Assembly: GCF_000737705.1 (NCBI RefSeq)
Contig: NZ_JPRH01000011.1
Span: forward strand, 1-64,000
Direction: 5' to 3'
DNA: 64,000 nt
Origin: Chryseobacterium soli
GTDB taxonomy: Bacteria > Bacteroidota > Bacteroidia > Flavobacteriales > Weeksellaceae
A model generated the notes under the pieces. It was given only the letters and a program-made list of their open reading frames with translations, did not search any database and was not told the DNA's origin. A program made the position numbers and the translations under genes. Below are positions 34,850 through 43,351 of the stretch, in pieces (within the stretch, counting starts at the first letter, position 1; every line of letters begins with the position of its first letter).

Positions 34850-36547
34850 ATGAAAAAGAATATACTTTTAACAATAGCTTTTGCTTTTTTGCTGGGAACT
34901 ACTTCCTGCAATGATTTTCTGGACAATGAGCCGAGAGGTGTCCTGTCGGAAGCTGATGTGGTAACCCCTCAGAATGTGGATGGTTTTGTGGTTGCAGCCT
35001 ACGCATCTCTCGGAAACGACCATTATGATACTCCTTTCAGTCTCTGGCCTTACGGAAACGTGCGTTCTGATGATGCGTACAAAGGAGGAAGCGGAACCAA
35101 TGATATTCAGACCTTTCACTTTTTTGAGATTTCAAACAATATCCGTTCGGATTTTGGTGAATTAGACAGATTATGGTATCTCAATTATGTAGGGATTTCC
35201 AGATGTAACAAAGCGATTGCCGCACTTAAGCAGCTTTCAGATTCCGAATATCCGAACAAGCAAAAGCGGATCGCTGAAATGAGTTTCGTAAGAGGACATT
35301 ACTACTTTTTACTGAAAACATTATTTAAATACGTGCCTTATGTGGATGAAAATACATCCATTGATGATTATCCGAAAATTTCTAACAGGGCAAAGACAGA
35401 CCAGCAGTTATGGGAGGCTATTGCTTCTAATTTTGAATTCGCAGCCGCTAATCTGCCTGCAACACAGTCGGAAGTCGGAAGACCAAAGAAAAGCGCTGCT
35501 TATGCCTATCTTGCTAAAGTAAGGCTGTATCAGGCGTATGAGCAGGATGACAACTATACGGTAACGCAGGTAAATCCGGTTACGCTTCAGAAATCTATTG
35601 ACGCTGCCAATCAGGTGATCGGAAATTACACGTTGGAGCCGGATTTTGGATATAATTTCCTGCCGGGAGCACATGAGAACGGCCCGGAGGCAGTTTTTTC
35701 CATTCAATATTCTGCCAATGACGGAACGCTTTTCGGAAGACTCAATTACGGTGATATGCTTTCTCTGCCGCAAGGTCTGGGATGCTGTGATTTTCATAAG
35801 CCAAGCCAGAATCTGGTGAACGCATTCAAAACGACAGCGCAGGGATTACCGATGTTCGATACTTTTAACGATGTGGATCTGAATTACAACCAACTGAACA
35901 GTTACAAAGTAGATCCCAGATTGTATCATACTGTTGCATTGCCCGGCCTGCCCTGGAAATATGAAGAAAACAAAATTTTTCAGGAAAGCTGGAGCAGAAG
36001 TCCGGGAACTTATGGGTATTATTCTTCATTAAAGGAAAATGTACCTGTAGGATGTGGCTGTACCGTAAATGTAGATCCTTTCTACGGTAATTCCAAAAAC
36101 AGAATCATCATAAGATATTCCGATGTTTTGCTGATGAAAGCCGAAGCCTTAATTGAACTCGGACAAATCAACGAAGCATTGCCATTAATTAATCAGGTAA
36201 GACAGCGAGCAGCGAACAGTACGGTTTTGACAGGAAGTTATACCTCCAACAATCTGATCAGCAAATATGAGCCGGGCGTGAACTGTACCTGGAACCAGGA
36301 TTTTGCAAGAAAAGCGTTGCGATGGGAGAGAAGAATGGAGTTTGCCATGGAAGGAAGCCGTTTCTTTGACCTCGTGAGATGGGGCGTTACCGCAGGAACG
36401 ATGAACAGTTATTATTCTGTTGAGAAAACTAAAAGGTCTTACTACTCGCAGGCGGGATTTGACCACGGAATTGAAGAATACTGTCCGATTCCTTTGGCAC
36501 AGATCAATTTCAGCCAGGGACTGTACAAACAAAACAACGGATACTAA
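34850..36547 (+). CDS. SusD/RagB-like surface glycan-binding lipoprotein
   Basis: A 565-aa protein. Lipoprotein signal MKKNILLTIAFAFLLGTTSC (Cys 20) followed by NDFLDNEPRG, typical of SusD. TPR-like helices run through the N-terminal half; the C-terminal part has 'VLLMKAEALIELGQINEALPLINQVRQRA' and 'RKALRWERRMEFAMEGSRFFDLVRWG', both hallmarks of RagB/SusD. It forms the lid of the SusC transporter at the cell surface and binds the incoming fructan. Confidence 0.93.
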   Translation: MKKNILLTIAFAFLLGTTSCNDFLDNEPRGVLSEADVVTPQNVDGFVVAAYASLGNDHYDTPFSLWPYGNVRSDDAYKGGSGTNDIQTFHFFEISNNIRSDFGELDRLWYLNYVGISRCNKAIAALKQLSDSEYPNKQKRIAEMSFVRGHYYFLLKTLFKYVPYVDENTSIDDYPKISNRAKTDQQLWEAIASNFEFAAANLPATQSEVGRPKKSAAYAYLAKVRLYQAYEQDDNYTVTQVNPVTLQKSIDAANQVIGNYTLEPDFGYNFLPGAHENGPEAVFSIQYSANDGTLFGRLNYGDMLSLPQGLGCCDFHKPSQNLVNAFKTTAQGLPMFDTFNDVDLNYNQLNSYKVDPRLYHTVALPGLPWKYEENKIFQESWSRSPGTYGYYSSLKENVPVGCGCTVNVDPFYGNSKNRIIIRYSDVLLMKAEALIELGQINEALPLINQVRQRAANSTVLTGSYTSNNLISKYEPGVNCTWNQDFARKALRWERRMEFAMEGSRFFDLVRWGVTAGTMNSYYSVEKTKRSYYSQAGFDHGIEEYCPIPLAQINFSQGLYKQNNGY

Positions 36548-36559
36548 AAAAAGATACGA

Positions 36560-37954
36560 ATGAAAACGATATTCAAAAAAACTCATATTATCATCATTCT
36601 GCTGATGTCTGTGGCCTTTATCTGGTCTTGCGACAGTCAGATGGAAGATGGCCTTGTTACGAATGTTTCCGTCAATATTTCTTCTTTCAGGGTGAACGGT
36701 GTTTCTGGGGAAATTGATCATAAAAATGATAAAATCACAGTTACGCTTCCTTATGGAACAAGTGTTAAGACCTTAGCTCCGGTTATTGAAATTCCTCAGG
36801 GTGCCGTAGTTTCGCCGGCATCAGGAGCAATGATTGATTTTTCACAGCCGGTTAAATTCAAAGTGAAAAATGGAAATATCTACAAAGATTATCAGGTAAC
36901 TGTAAAAGCTCAGGATCCAATTCTCAGCTTTAAGATCAACGGATTATCGGCTACCATCAATAATTCGGGCAAAACCATTTCTCTTACAATGCCGGAAGGA
37001 ACCAATCTTACCGCATTGCAGCCCGTAATAGAAACCGGAAATGGCGTCAGCATCAATCCTCCATCGGGAACAACTCTTAACTTTACCAGCCCGGTTTCGT
37101 TTACTGTTTCTAATGGCAGTCTTACAGAAGTGTATACGGCTAAGGTAACAACGCCTGTTTCCGGACCTTCCGTTGCATTCCTTGGAACGGCTGCTACAAG
37201 AACAGGATTGACAAATCCCGATGAGATTGCAGCTTCTGACTGGCTTTTCGGGAAATTTTCAGGGGCAGTGTATGTTTCGGTTACTGATGTTGTAAGCGGC
37301 GCGGCAAACCTCAATAATATTGATGTGATCTGGTGGCATTTCGATTCTGCGACCACTTTACCGGCAGATGCGATGAGCCAGAATATGATTTCTAAAATCA
37401 AGACATATCTGAATGGCGGAGGAAATATTTTGCTTACAAGCTTTGCGGCGCAATATGTTGACGCATTGGGAATAGTTCCTGCAGGAAAAGGACCGAATAA
37501 TGTTTTCGGAGATTTTCTTCCCAACGGATTTATAGATACAGGAAGTGATTGGGGAATCTCTTTCAAAGGATATGAGAATCATCCTGTTTTCGATGGTCTT
37601 CAGACGTACGAATCCGGGAAAGCCAATCTGCTTGAGAAAGGTACATTCCGTCTGAATCATACATCCTGGTGGTTCCTTCCGGATTGGGGTGGTTACGTAA
37701 ATGGTGCGGGGTGGAGAAACCAGACAGGGGGTAATAACATTGCCAGTGAAGCCTGGGACAATACTTTGGATGGACGTGTAGCCATTGCAGAATTTCCTGG
37801 CGGGACGGCCAACAAAAAATGTATGGTTATCTGTACGGGTGCTTACGACTGGTACAATGAAACCGTAAACGGGAATGCTAGCCAGCCCAATTCGTTTCAG
37901 GATAACATCAAAAAGATGACGGAGAACAGTCTCAATTATCTTGTAACCCATTAA
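36560..37954 (+). CDS. DUF4960 surface fructan-binding lipoprotein
   Basis: A 464-aa protein. Lipobox 'AFIWSC' (Cys about 24). Two consecutive DUF5018/Ig-like repeats (about 35-120 and 122-202: 'FRVNGVSGEIDHKNDKITVT', 'FKINGLSATINNSGKTISLT') are followed by a DUF4960 domain (about 205-464: 'VDVIWWHFDS', 'YLNGGGNILLTSFAAQYVDALG', 'CMVICTGAYDWYNETVNGN'). DUF4960 proteins occur in fructan loci, and the B. theta levan-binding protein BT1761 occupies this place after SusD. It is probably a non-catalytic glycan binder on the surface. Confidence 0.8.
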   Translation: MKTIFKKTHIIIILLMSVAFIWSCDSQMEDGLVTNVSVNISSFRVNGVSGEIDHKNDKITVTLPYGTSVKTLAPVIEIPQGAVVSPASGAMIDFSQPVKFKVKNGNIYKDYQVTVKAQDPILSFKINGLSATINNSGKTISLTMPEGTNLTALQPVIETGNGVSINPPSGTTLNFTSPVSFTVSNGSLTEVYTAKVTTPVSGPSVAFLGTAATRTGLTNPDEIAASDWLFGKFSGAVYVSVTDVVSGAANLNNIDVIWWHFDSATTLPADAMSQNMISKIKTYLNGGGNILLTSFAAQYVDALGIVPAGKGPNNVFGDFLPNGFIDTGSDWGISFKGYENHPVFDGLQTYESGKANLLEKGTFRLNHTSWWFLPDWGGYVNGAGWRNQTGGNNIASEAWDNTLDGRVAIAEFPGGTANKKCMVICTGAYDWYNETVNGNASQPNSFQDNIKKMTENSLNYLVTH

Positions 37955-37965
37955 TATCAGAACCC

Positions 37966-39507
37966 ATGTCAATTAAAAAAATATATGCAGCAACTGTACT
38001 TGCGCTGGCAACATTCTCCTGTCAGAATCACGATTCTGATATGGGGGTGAATCCGGAAGATATTTACAGCAAAACCAATATCTTTCCGCAGCCGCCCAAC
38101 CAGTGGATGGGAGAGAACAATCCCTATTATACAGAAGGCTATGCAGGCGATGTAATGCCTTATTATGAAAACGGGAAGTTCCATCTTTTCTTTCTTCACG
38201 ATGCAAAAACAAAACCCGCAGGAGAAGGATTTCACGATATTCATAGCTTTGAGACCAGCAATTTTACGGATTTTACGTATCAGGGAAGACAGATTCCTTA
38301 CGGAACTTCATCAGAAGCTGATTTTGGAGTGGGAACAGGAAGCCTTGTAAAGGTGGGGAATACTTATTATTACTATTATACGGGGCATAATGAAGTAGCT
38401 TCGTTCCTTTCAGGTAATCCACGGGAGAGTGTTCTGCTGGCAACAAGTACGGATATGAAAAACTGGACGAAGATCAGGAATTTTAAAATCACTGCTCCGG
38501 CAGGATATTATGATTATGAATTCCGCGACCCGCACGTTTTTTTTAATTCCGAAGACGGAAAATACTGGATGCTGGTCTCTGCTCAGACTTCTGACAAAAA
38601 AGCAGTCGTACTGAAATTTACTACCACCAATCCGGCAACCGGAAACTGGACTGTAGAAAATCCGGTTTATACGACCAGCTCTTCCGAAAATTATATTATG
38701 CTGGAATGTCCCGATCTTTTCAAGATGGGCAATTATTGGTATCTTGTTTTTTCTGAAAACTGGAGCAGCAATACCGGAACGCATTACCGCATTTCGACTT
38801 CACCAAATGGGCCCTGGACAACACCTCAGAATGACCGTCTTGACGGCTCTTATTTCTATGCTGCCAAAACTGTTTCGGATAATATAAACCGTTATCTGGT
38901 AGGATGGACGGCAAGAAAAACTCCTGAAAATAATACTGGTGGAAAAGACTGGGCAGGAAATATTGTTGCGCACAGACTGGTTCAGAATTCAGACGGAACA
39001 TTGGCTGTGAAACCGGTTTCAGGATTACCCTCTGTATTTGGTCAGAATGCTGTACTGACCGTTGATAAAATCACTGGAAATGCCTCTCAAAATGGAAGTA
39101 GCTTTACTTTATCCGCCAATTCTCAGGTTACTTTTTCGAAGCTTCAGAAAGCCAATCAGATTACCTTTACACTGAATGCATCTGCCGGAAAATCAGGAAT
39201 GATTCTGGCACAGGATACCGACGCCGGAAGCGGAGTTAAGATTGCACTTGAACCTGGAAATAACAGAATCGCAGCGTATGTCATGAATTCCGGTTCGGAG
39301 GATCTTATGAATTCTTATTCATTAAGTTCTGTTTCAGGGACATCCTATACTGTAACGGCTTCCATAAGCAATGATGTTTGTGTGATCTATATCAATGATA
39401 AGATCGCTTTCACCAACAGAATTTATAGTATTGTTAATAAAAAATGGAGTATTTTTAGTTCTGCAGAGAGTTCGTTCAGTAATATCAATATCAAAAATCC
39501 CAATTAA
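37966..39507 (+). CDS. Divergent GH32 lipoprotein (possible surface endo-fructanase)
   Basis: A 513-aa protein. Lipobox 'LATFSC' (Cys 19) predicts a surface lipoprotein. The GH32 five-blade motifs are present but altered: the nucleophile motif is 'AGDVMPYY' (Asp about 62) instead of WMNDPNG, while 'FRDPHV' (about 186) and 'LECPDLF' (about 247) are kept. The C-terminal beta-sandwich is at about 345-513. In B. theta the surface endo-levanase BT1760 holds the same position. This makes an endo-acting surface enzyme the best guess; linkage preference (beta-2,6 or beta-2,1) cannot be read from sequence. It overlaps the fructokinase start by one base (TAATG). Confidence 0.82.
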   Translation: MSIKKIYAATVLALATFSCQNHDSDMGVNPEDIYSKTNIFPQPPNQWMGENNPYYTEGYAGDVMPYYENGKFHLFFLHDAKTKPAGEGFHDIHSFETSNFTDFTYQGRQIPYGTSSEADFGVGTGSLVKVGNTYYYYYTGHNEVASFLSGNPRESVLLATSTDMKNWTKIRNFKITAPAGYYDYEFRDPHVFFNSEDGKYWMLVSAQTSDKKAVVLKFTTTNPATGNWTVENPVYTTSSSENYIMLECPDLFKMGNYWYLVFSENWSSNTGTHYRISTSPNGPWTTPQNDRLDGSYFYAAKTVSDNINRYLVGWTARKTPENNTGGKDWAGNIVAHRLVQNSDGTLAVKPVSGLPSVFGQNAVLTVDKITGNASQNGSSFTLSANSQVTFSKLQKANQITFTLNASAGKSGMILAQDTDAGSGVKIALEPGNNRIAAYVMNSGSEDLMNSYSLSSVSGTSYTVTASISNDVCVIYINDKIAFTNRIYSIVNKKWSIFSSAESSFSNINIKNPN

Positions 39508-40418
39508 TGTATATCAATAATAAAATTAAGGTAATAAGTTTTGGAGAAGTACTTTTCGATGTTTTTGGAGAAGAGAAAAAAATTGGCGGAGCGCCTCTCA
39601 ACTTGGCTCTCAGAACGGCTTCGTATGGCTTTCCCGTGGCAATGATCAGTGCCGTAGGAAATGATGAAGACGGAAAAGTAATCCTGGATTACACCAAAGA
39701 AAATGCTCTTGAAACTGCCGGAATCATTGTTTCTCCGGAATACGAGACAGGAATTGTTCAGGTCTCCTTAAGTGAACGCGGCTCTGCAACGTACGAGATC
39801 AGATTTCCTTCTGCGTGGGATTTTATTAGTGTTGATGAGAAAATAATGGATATCGTAAAAGAGGCTGATGTTTTTTTCTATGGAAGTCTTGCCTGCAGAA
39901 ATGAGGTTTCTCAAAAGACGCTTTTCTCTCTATTAGATTCCAATGATACAATGTTTAAAGTTTTCGATGTGAATTTAAGAAAGCCATTTTACACTATTCA
40001 GCTTCTGGAGAAGCTTATGAACAGGGCAGACTTTATCAAATTTAATGATGAGGAAATACTGGAAATTGCTGCCGGAATGGGATTTGAGTCCGATAATCTG
40101 GAGTCAAACATCAAGTTTATATCAGAAAAAACAAATACTAAGGCAATCTGTGTAACTTTAGGAAAACACGGGTCTATCCTGCTATGGAATAATCAATTAT
40201 ACAGACACGAAGGCTATCCTGTGAAAGTGGCAGATACGGTAGGGGCAGGAGATTCTTTCTTGGCAAGCCTGATTGCGAAACTGCTTTCAGATCAAAATCC
40301 GGATGAAGCCCTTAATTTTGCAAGTGCTGTCGGTGCTTTGGTAGCGAGTTACTCAGGTGCAAATCTTAAAATAGAAAGTTCTGAAATCGTGAAATTTTTA
40401 AAACAGAATGCTTACTGA
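39507..40418 (+). CDS. Fructokinase (PfkB family)
   Basis: A 303-aa cytoplasmic kinase. 'GGAPLNLALRTASYG' (N-terminal PfkB substrate region), 'FDVNLRKPFY', 'KFNDEE' and the C-terminal ATP/anion-hole motif 'DTVGAGDSF' (catalytic Asp about 249). It phosphorylates the fructose released by the GH32 enzymes to fructose-6-phosphate. Its position as last gene, one-base overlap with the GH32 gene, and the following strong terminator fit a single operon. Confidence 0.88.
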   Translation: MYINNKIKVISFGEVLFDVFGEEKKIGGAPLNLALRTASYGFPVAMISAVGNDEDGKVILDYTKENALETAGIIVSPEYETGIVQVSLSERGSATYEIRFPSAWDFISVDEKIMDIVKEADVFFYGSLACRNEVSQKTLFSLLDSNDTMFKVFDVNLRKPFYTIQLLEKLMNRADFIKFNDEEILEIAAGMGFESDNLESNIKFISEKTNTKAICVTLGKHGSILLWNNQLYRHEGYPVKVADTVGAGDSFLASLIAKLLSDQNPDEALNFASAVGALVASYSGANLKIESSEIVKFLKQNAY

Positions 40419-40445
40419 TTTGATAATTTTAAATATTTCGATAAT

Positions 40446-40480
40446 AAAAGAAAACTCCATACACAATGGAGTTTTCTTTT
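40446..40480 (+). terminator. Terminator of the fructan operon
   Basis: Perfect 15-bp arms AAAAGAAAACTCCAT / ATGGAGTTTTCTTTT with a 5-nt loop, 28 bp after the fructokinase stop. Confidence 0.9.
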
Positions 40481-40505
40481 ATTTAGATTCTATTACAGCA
40501 TTGAT

Positions 40506-40557
40506 CTTCAAACTCTTTTATTGATGATTTCGTTCGTTTAAGCCCAATTATTAATAG
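40506..40557. repeat. Post-terminator element, copy 2
   Basis: CTTCAAACTCTTTTATTGAT, then GATTTCGTTCGTTTAAGCCC and a TTAATAG end. It is related to 22121-22170 and 56381-56430 and begins 26 bp after the terminator. Confidence 0.65.
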
Positions 40558-40663
40558 ATAAACGTAACATAGAGAAGTAATCCGCTAGTAGATGTCACCA
40601 GATTCTTTATGTGAAAGGGAAAAAGAAGATGATGAAATTTTACAAGCTGCTATTATGTGCTGT

Positions 40664-41716
40664 TTATTTCTTAGTTTTTATAATGTCATCAAACAAGTTA
40701 TCCACTACTTTTTCTAAAATTTCTCCTGTTTCATTAAAGCTGGTGTTGGTCAATATGGATATTCCTATATTTTGTTTAGGATAAATCACAAACCAATTTT
40801 GCATTCCGTAGATCCCTCCGTGATGTCTGTATAGTAATTGATTACCATTTTCTATGATGTACCAATGATAACCTTCCCAAAAATCAGAACCTTCTTTATA
40901 TAATTTTTTATGAGACTCGTTGACAATAGGATTGGATGGGTCAAGTTGCAATTTCATATATTTCACCAAATCCGTAGTCGTAGAGTGCAATCCTGAAATG
41001 CCGCCCCATAACGTTCTGTTGAAGTTGGGCATTAGCTCGTTTTTATCGTTATAACCTTTTACCAGTCTTGTTCTGTCATTTTCATTGAGTGTAAACTTGG
41101 TTTGATTCATACTATTGGGTTTCAAGACAAATTCAATGACCAATTCCTCAAAAGATTTTTGATACACTTTTTCAAGGATATACGCGGTCAGTTCCGGAGC
41201 CGTGTTTGAATAGGAATAGACTTCTCCGGGTTTTGTCTCAATGTTGATGAGCTTTAATCCTTCCAAAAAAGCCTTTTTATTTTCACTTTTTATAGGGAAA
41301 TTCGGAAATCCACTGGTATGGGTGATCAGGTGTTTGATTGTTATAGGTTCACCTTTATATTCTAAATTGGGATAAGGTTCGTCAAGATAAATTCTGATAT
41401 CATCCTCTAAATGTATTTTTTGATCAAGTACGGTTTTAGCAGCGATGTAACCGGTAAAGGTTTTCGTGACAGAAGCAAGTTCATAAAGGGTAGAATCGTT
41501 GGGTTTGTTTCTTTTTCCAATCGTTAATTCTCCAAAATGTTTGATGGTGGATGTTCTATCTTTAAGGACGGCAATGGAAACCGAATGAAATCTTTTGTCC
41601 TCCAATAACTGAAGCGCATTTTTAGTGATGGCATTTTCAACATTTTGTGTATGGATGGGATGAACACTTTTACACCCAAGTAAGGCCAAAAATAAAATAG
41701 GGATTACATATTTCAT
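40664..41716 (-). CDS. Serine hydrolase, beta-lactamase class C fold (lipoprotein)
   Basis: A 350-aa protein. Lipobox 'LALLGC' (Cys about 15). Active-site motifs: SVTK (82-85), YSN (about 165) and 'HHGG' (C-terminal HxG-type). This is the beta-lactamase/DD-peptidase-related family with esterase or peptidase activity; class C resistance enzymes are only one branch, so resistance should not be assumed. It is likely anchored in the periplasm. The AraC gene upstream on the same strand (155 bp away) may control it. Confidence 0.85.
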   Translation of the reverse strand: MKYVIPILFLALLGCKSVHPIHTQNVENAITKNALQLLEDKRFHSVSIAVLKDRTSTIKHFGELTIGKRNKPNDSTLYELASVTKTFTGYIAAKTVLDQKIHLEDDIRIYLDEPYPNLEYKGEPITIKHLITHTSGFPNFPIKSENKKAFLEGLKLINIETKPGEVYSYSNTAPELTAYILEKVYQKSFEELVIEFVLKPNSMNQTKFTLNENDRTRLVKGYNDKNELMPNFNRTLWGGISGLHSTTTDLVKYMKLQLDPSNPIVNESHKKLYKEGSDFWEGYHWYIIENGNQLLYRHHGGIYGMQNWFVIYPKQNIGISILTNTSFNETGEILEKVVDNLFDDIIKTKK

Positions 41717-41871
41717 GGTCAGAATTTTAATTTGATATTGATAATCTGATGCAAATATGCTGTGGAGAATCCTGAAAAAAGTCCGTATAAAAAAGTCGGA
41801 CTCATTTTAATCAACAAAATAAGTCCGATTATCTGCAATTCAAAGTTCGATTGTTTACAATGGTTTAATTA

Positions 41872-42996
41872 TCAGTTGTTTATGAATGCGGTTGGCGTTG
41901 TATTCGTATATTTTTTAAAAGAGGTGTGAAACGAAGATTTTGAATTAAAACCCACTTCATATAAAATTTCTAACACCGTATATTCTTTTTTCGTGGGATC
42001 TTTCAGCATAGTCATTGCTTTTTTAACGCGGTATTCATTCACAAAATCAAAAAAGTGCTGATTGAGGTGATGGTTAATTAATACAGACAACTCACGAACA
42101 GGAATATTCACCTGATCTGCCAGTTCCTGAATCGTTAATGAAGGTTCCAGGAAAGGTTCTTTTTCAACCATGAATTTTTTAAGCTGTTCGATCTGAAAAC
42201 GTTTTGTTTCATCGGTTGTATTTTCCGTTTCCAGCATTTCAGCAAAATCTTTTGTAGGCTGTAAGGTAGAATCAATTCTGCGAAAAAGCTCAGGATAATG
42301 TAATGCCTTTAAGATAAACCAACACGCAGCCAATAAAAAGGAGGTTCCTGCCAGAATATGCAGCCAGATAAACAGATCGTTGTATGCGGTATACCGTATG
42401 ATATTTTTAAAAATAATACAGACATGGATGAATAAGAAAATGAGGGTAAGCTGAAACAGCCATTTGTACAGCAAAGTGTTGGGATTCGTGTAGTTTTCAA
42501 GATAAATCTTCTTGTATCTTTTGAGGATCATGAATACGGCAACGATATAAAAGAAAAACTGCAGTTCCCCGATGAGCTGATATATAAACATTTCAGGAGA
42601 TTGCCACATCGTTGTAAAGAAAGCTTCTTTAGCAGCACCTTCTGCCAGATAAAGTCTTGGAACCAACATTAAGTTGGCAACAATAAAAGGAATAAGATGC
42701 AGTAAATGCTTTCTTTTTAAAGTGAAATCAGAGTAACAAACGGCATTCACATATAGATAGAACAGAGGCATTACCAATAAATAAGCAGATATTTTGAAAG
42801 CTTTCAGATTATAACTATCCACAAAAAGGTGCATGAAAATTCCGCTGATATCAATGGCATTGATGATCAGGAACGCTGCAAATAATCTGTTTTCCAGTTT
42901 CCTTTCTGTTTTTACCGTCAACAAAAATACGGCAAGCAGCAGCGATACAAAAACGGCCATCGCAGCAATAACTTCCAGAAAACTTAATTTGTCCAT
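41872..42996 (-). CDS. Membrane-anchored AraC-family regulator, second paralogue
   Basis: A 374-aa protein counted from MDKLSFLEV at 42996; the frame is open to 43047, but the extra residues break the first TM segment. About seven to eight hydrophobic segments make up the first 240 residues. The C-terminal AraC HTH is 'LTIQELADQVNIPVRELSVLINHHLNQHFFDFVNEYRVKKA...ILYEVGFNSKSSFHTSFKKYTNTTPTAF'. It shares its architecture with the regulator at 5122-6258. Divergent from the serine hydrolase at 43352 and upstream of the one at 40664, it is a candidate regulator of either. Confidence 0.82.
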   Translation of the reverse strand: MDKLSFLEVIAAMAVFVSLLLAVFLLTVKTERKLENRLFAAFLIINAIDISGIFMHLFVDSYNLKAFKISAYLLVMPLFYLYVNAVCYSDFTLKRKHLLHLIPFIVANLMLVPRLYLAEGAAKEAFFTTMWQSPEMFIYQLIGELQFFFYIVAVFMILKRYKKIYLENYTNPNTLLYKWLFQLTLIFLFIHVCIIFKNIIRYTAYNDLFIWLHILAGTSFLLAACWFILKALHYPELFRRIDSTLQPTKDFAEMLETENTTDETKRFQIEQLKKFMVEKEPFLEPSLTIQELADQVNIPVRELSVLINHHLNQHFFDFVNEYRVKKAMTMLKDPTKKEYTVLEILYEVGFNSKSSFHTSFKKYTNTTPTAFINN

Positions 42997-43071
42997 TAGT
43001 TTTTTTACAAAAATAGGATATAAGTCATAAAGAGAAATGGTTGGCAATCATCATTTTTTAAATATTGTGCT

Positions 43072-43159
43072 CTGGTGTAGAAAGTCTCCTGGCTTTGTGC
43101 TTGTAAGTAAGATTATTTCCTTTAGACTTGCTCCATAGTCAGGAGACTTCGAAGAGCGG
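43072..43159. repeat. ~88-bp palindromic repeat, copy 1
   Basis: Outer arms CTGGTGTAGAAAGTCTCC ... GGAGACTTCGAAGAGCGG surround an inner GTGCTTGT / GACTTGCTC pair and a conserved AAGATTATTTCCTTTA loop. Five copies lie between 43 and 49.5 kb. Confidence 0.75.
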
Positions 43160-43218
43160 GAAAAGGACTTTTAAGTTAAATTACCGTTTTTAATAGATCT
43201 ATTGATATTCAGATTAGT

Positions 43219-43263
43219 AATGCCGGTCAGGCACCCAACGAATATAAAAATACCAGCAAATAA
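43219..43263 (+). pseudogene. 3' remnant of an AraC-regulator gene
   Basis: In frame, these 45 bp read NAGQAPNEYKNTSK followed by TAA, almost the same as the C-terminus (VTGQTPNEYKNTSK, stop) of the regulator at 5122-6258. Upstream no further similarity is visible. The remnant is followed directly by the shared promoter block, as at 5 kb. It is the scar of a duplicated regulator-target unit whose regulator was lost. Confidence 0.75.
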
Positions 43264-43351
43264 GTACCGATTTATGCACTTTTAAGCTTTTGAAACCTGT
43301 TCTAATTTGAATTATTTGAGTTTTGCATTTAAATAATTCAAATTACCTATT
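43264..43351 (+). promoter_or_regulatory. Shared promoter/operator block, copy B
   Basis: Nearly identical to the minus strand of 5041-5107. It contains a perfect 14-bp inverted repeat, AATTTGAATTATTT / AAATAATTCAAATT, around GAGTTTTGCATTT, plus a TTG followed by about 18 bp and an ATTATTTG -7-like box. It drives the serine hydrolase starting at 43352. Confidence 0.65.

Noticed and set aside
36185..37566. Long minus-strand frames (178 and 218 codons) opposite SusD and DUF4960 genes
   Set aside because: Shadows of well-supported genes with clear lipoprotein signals and family motifs.
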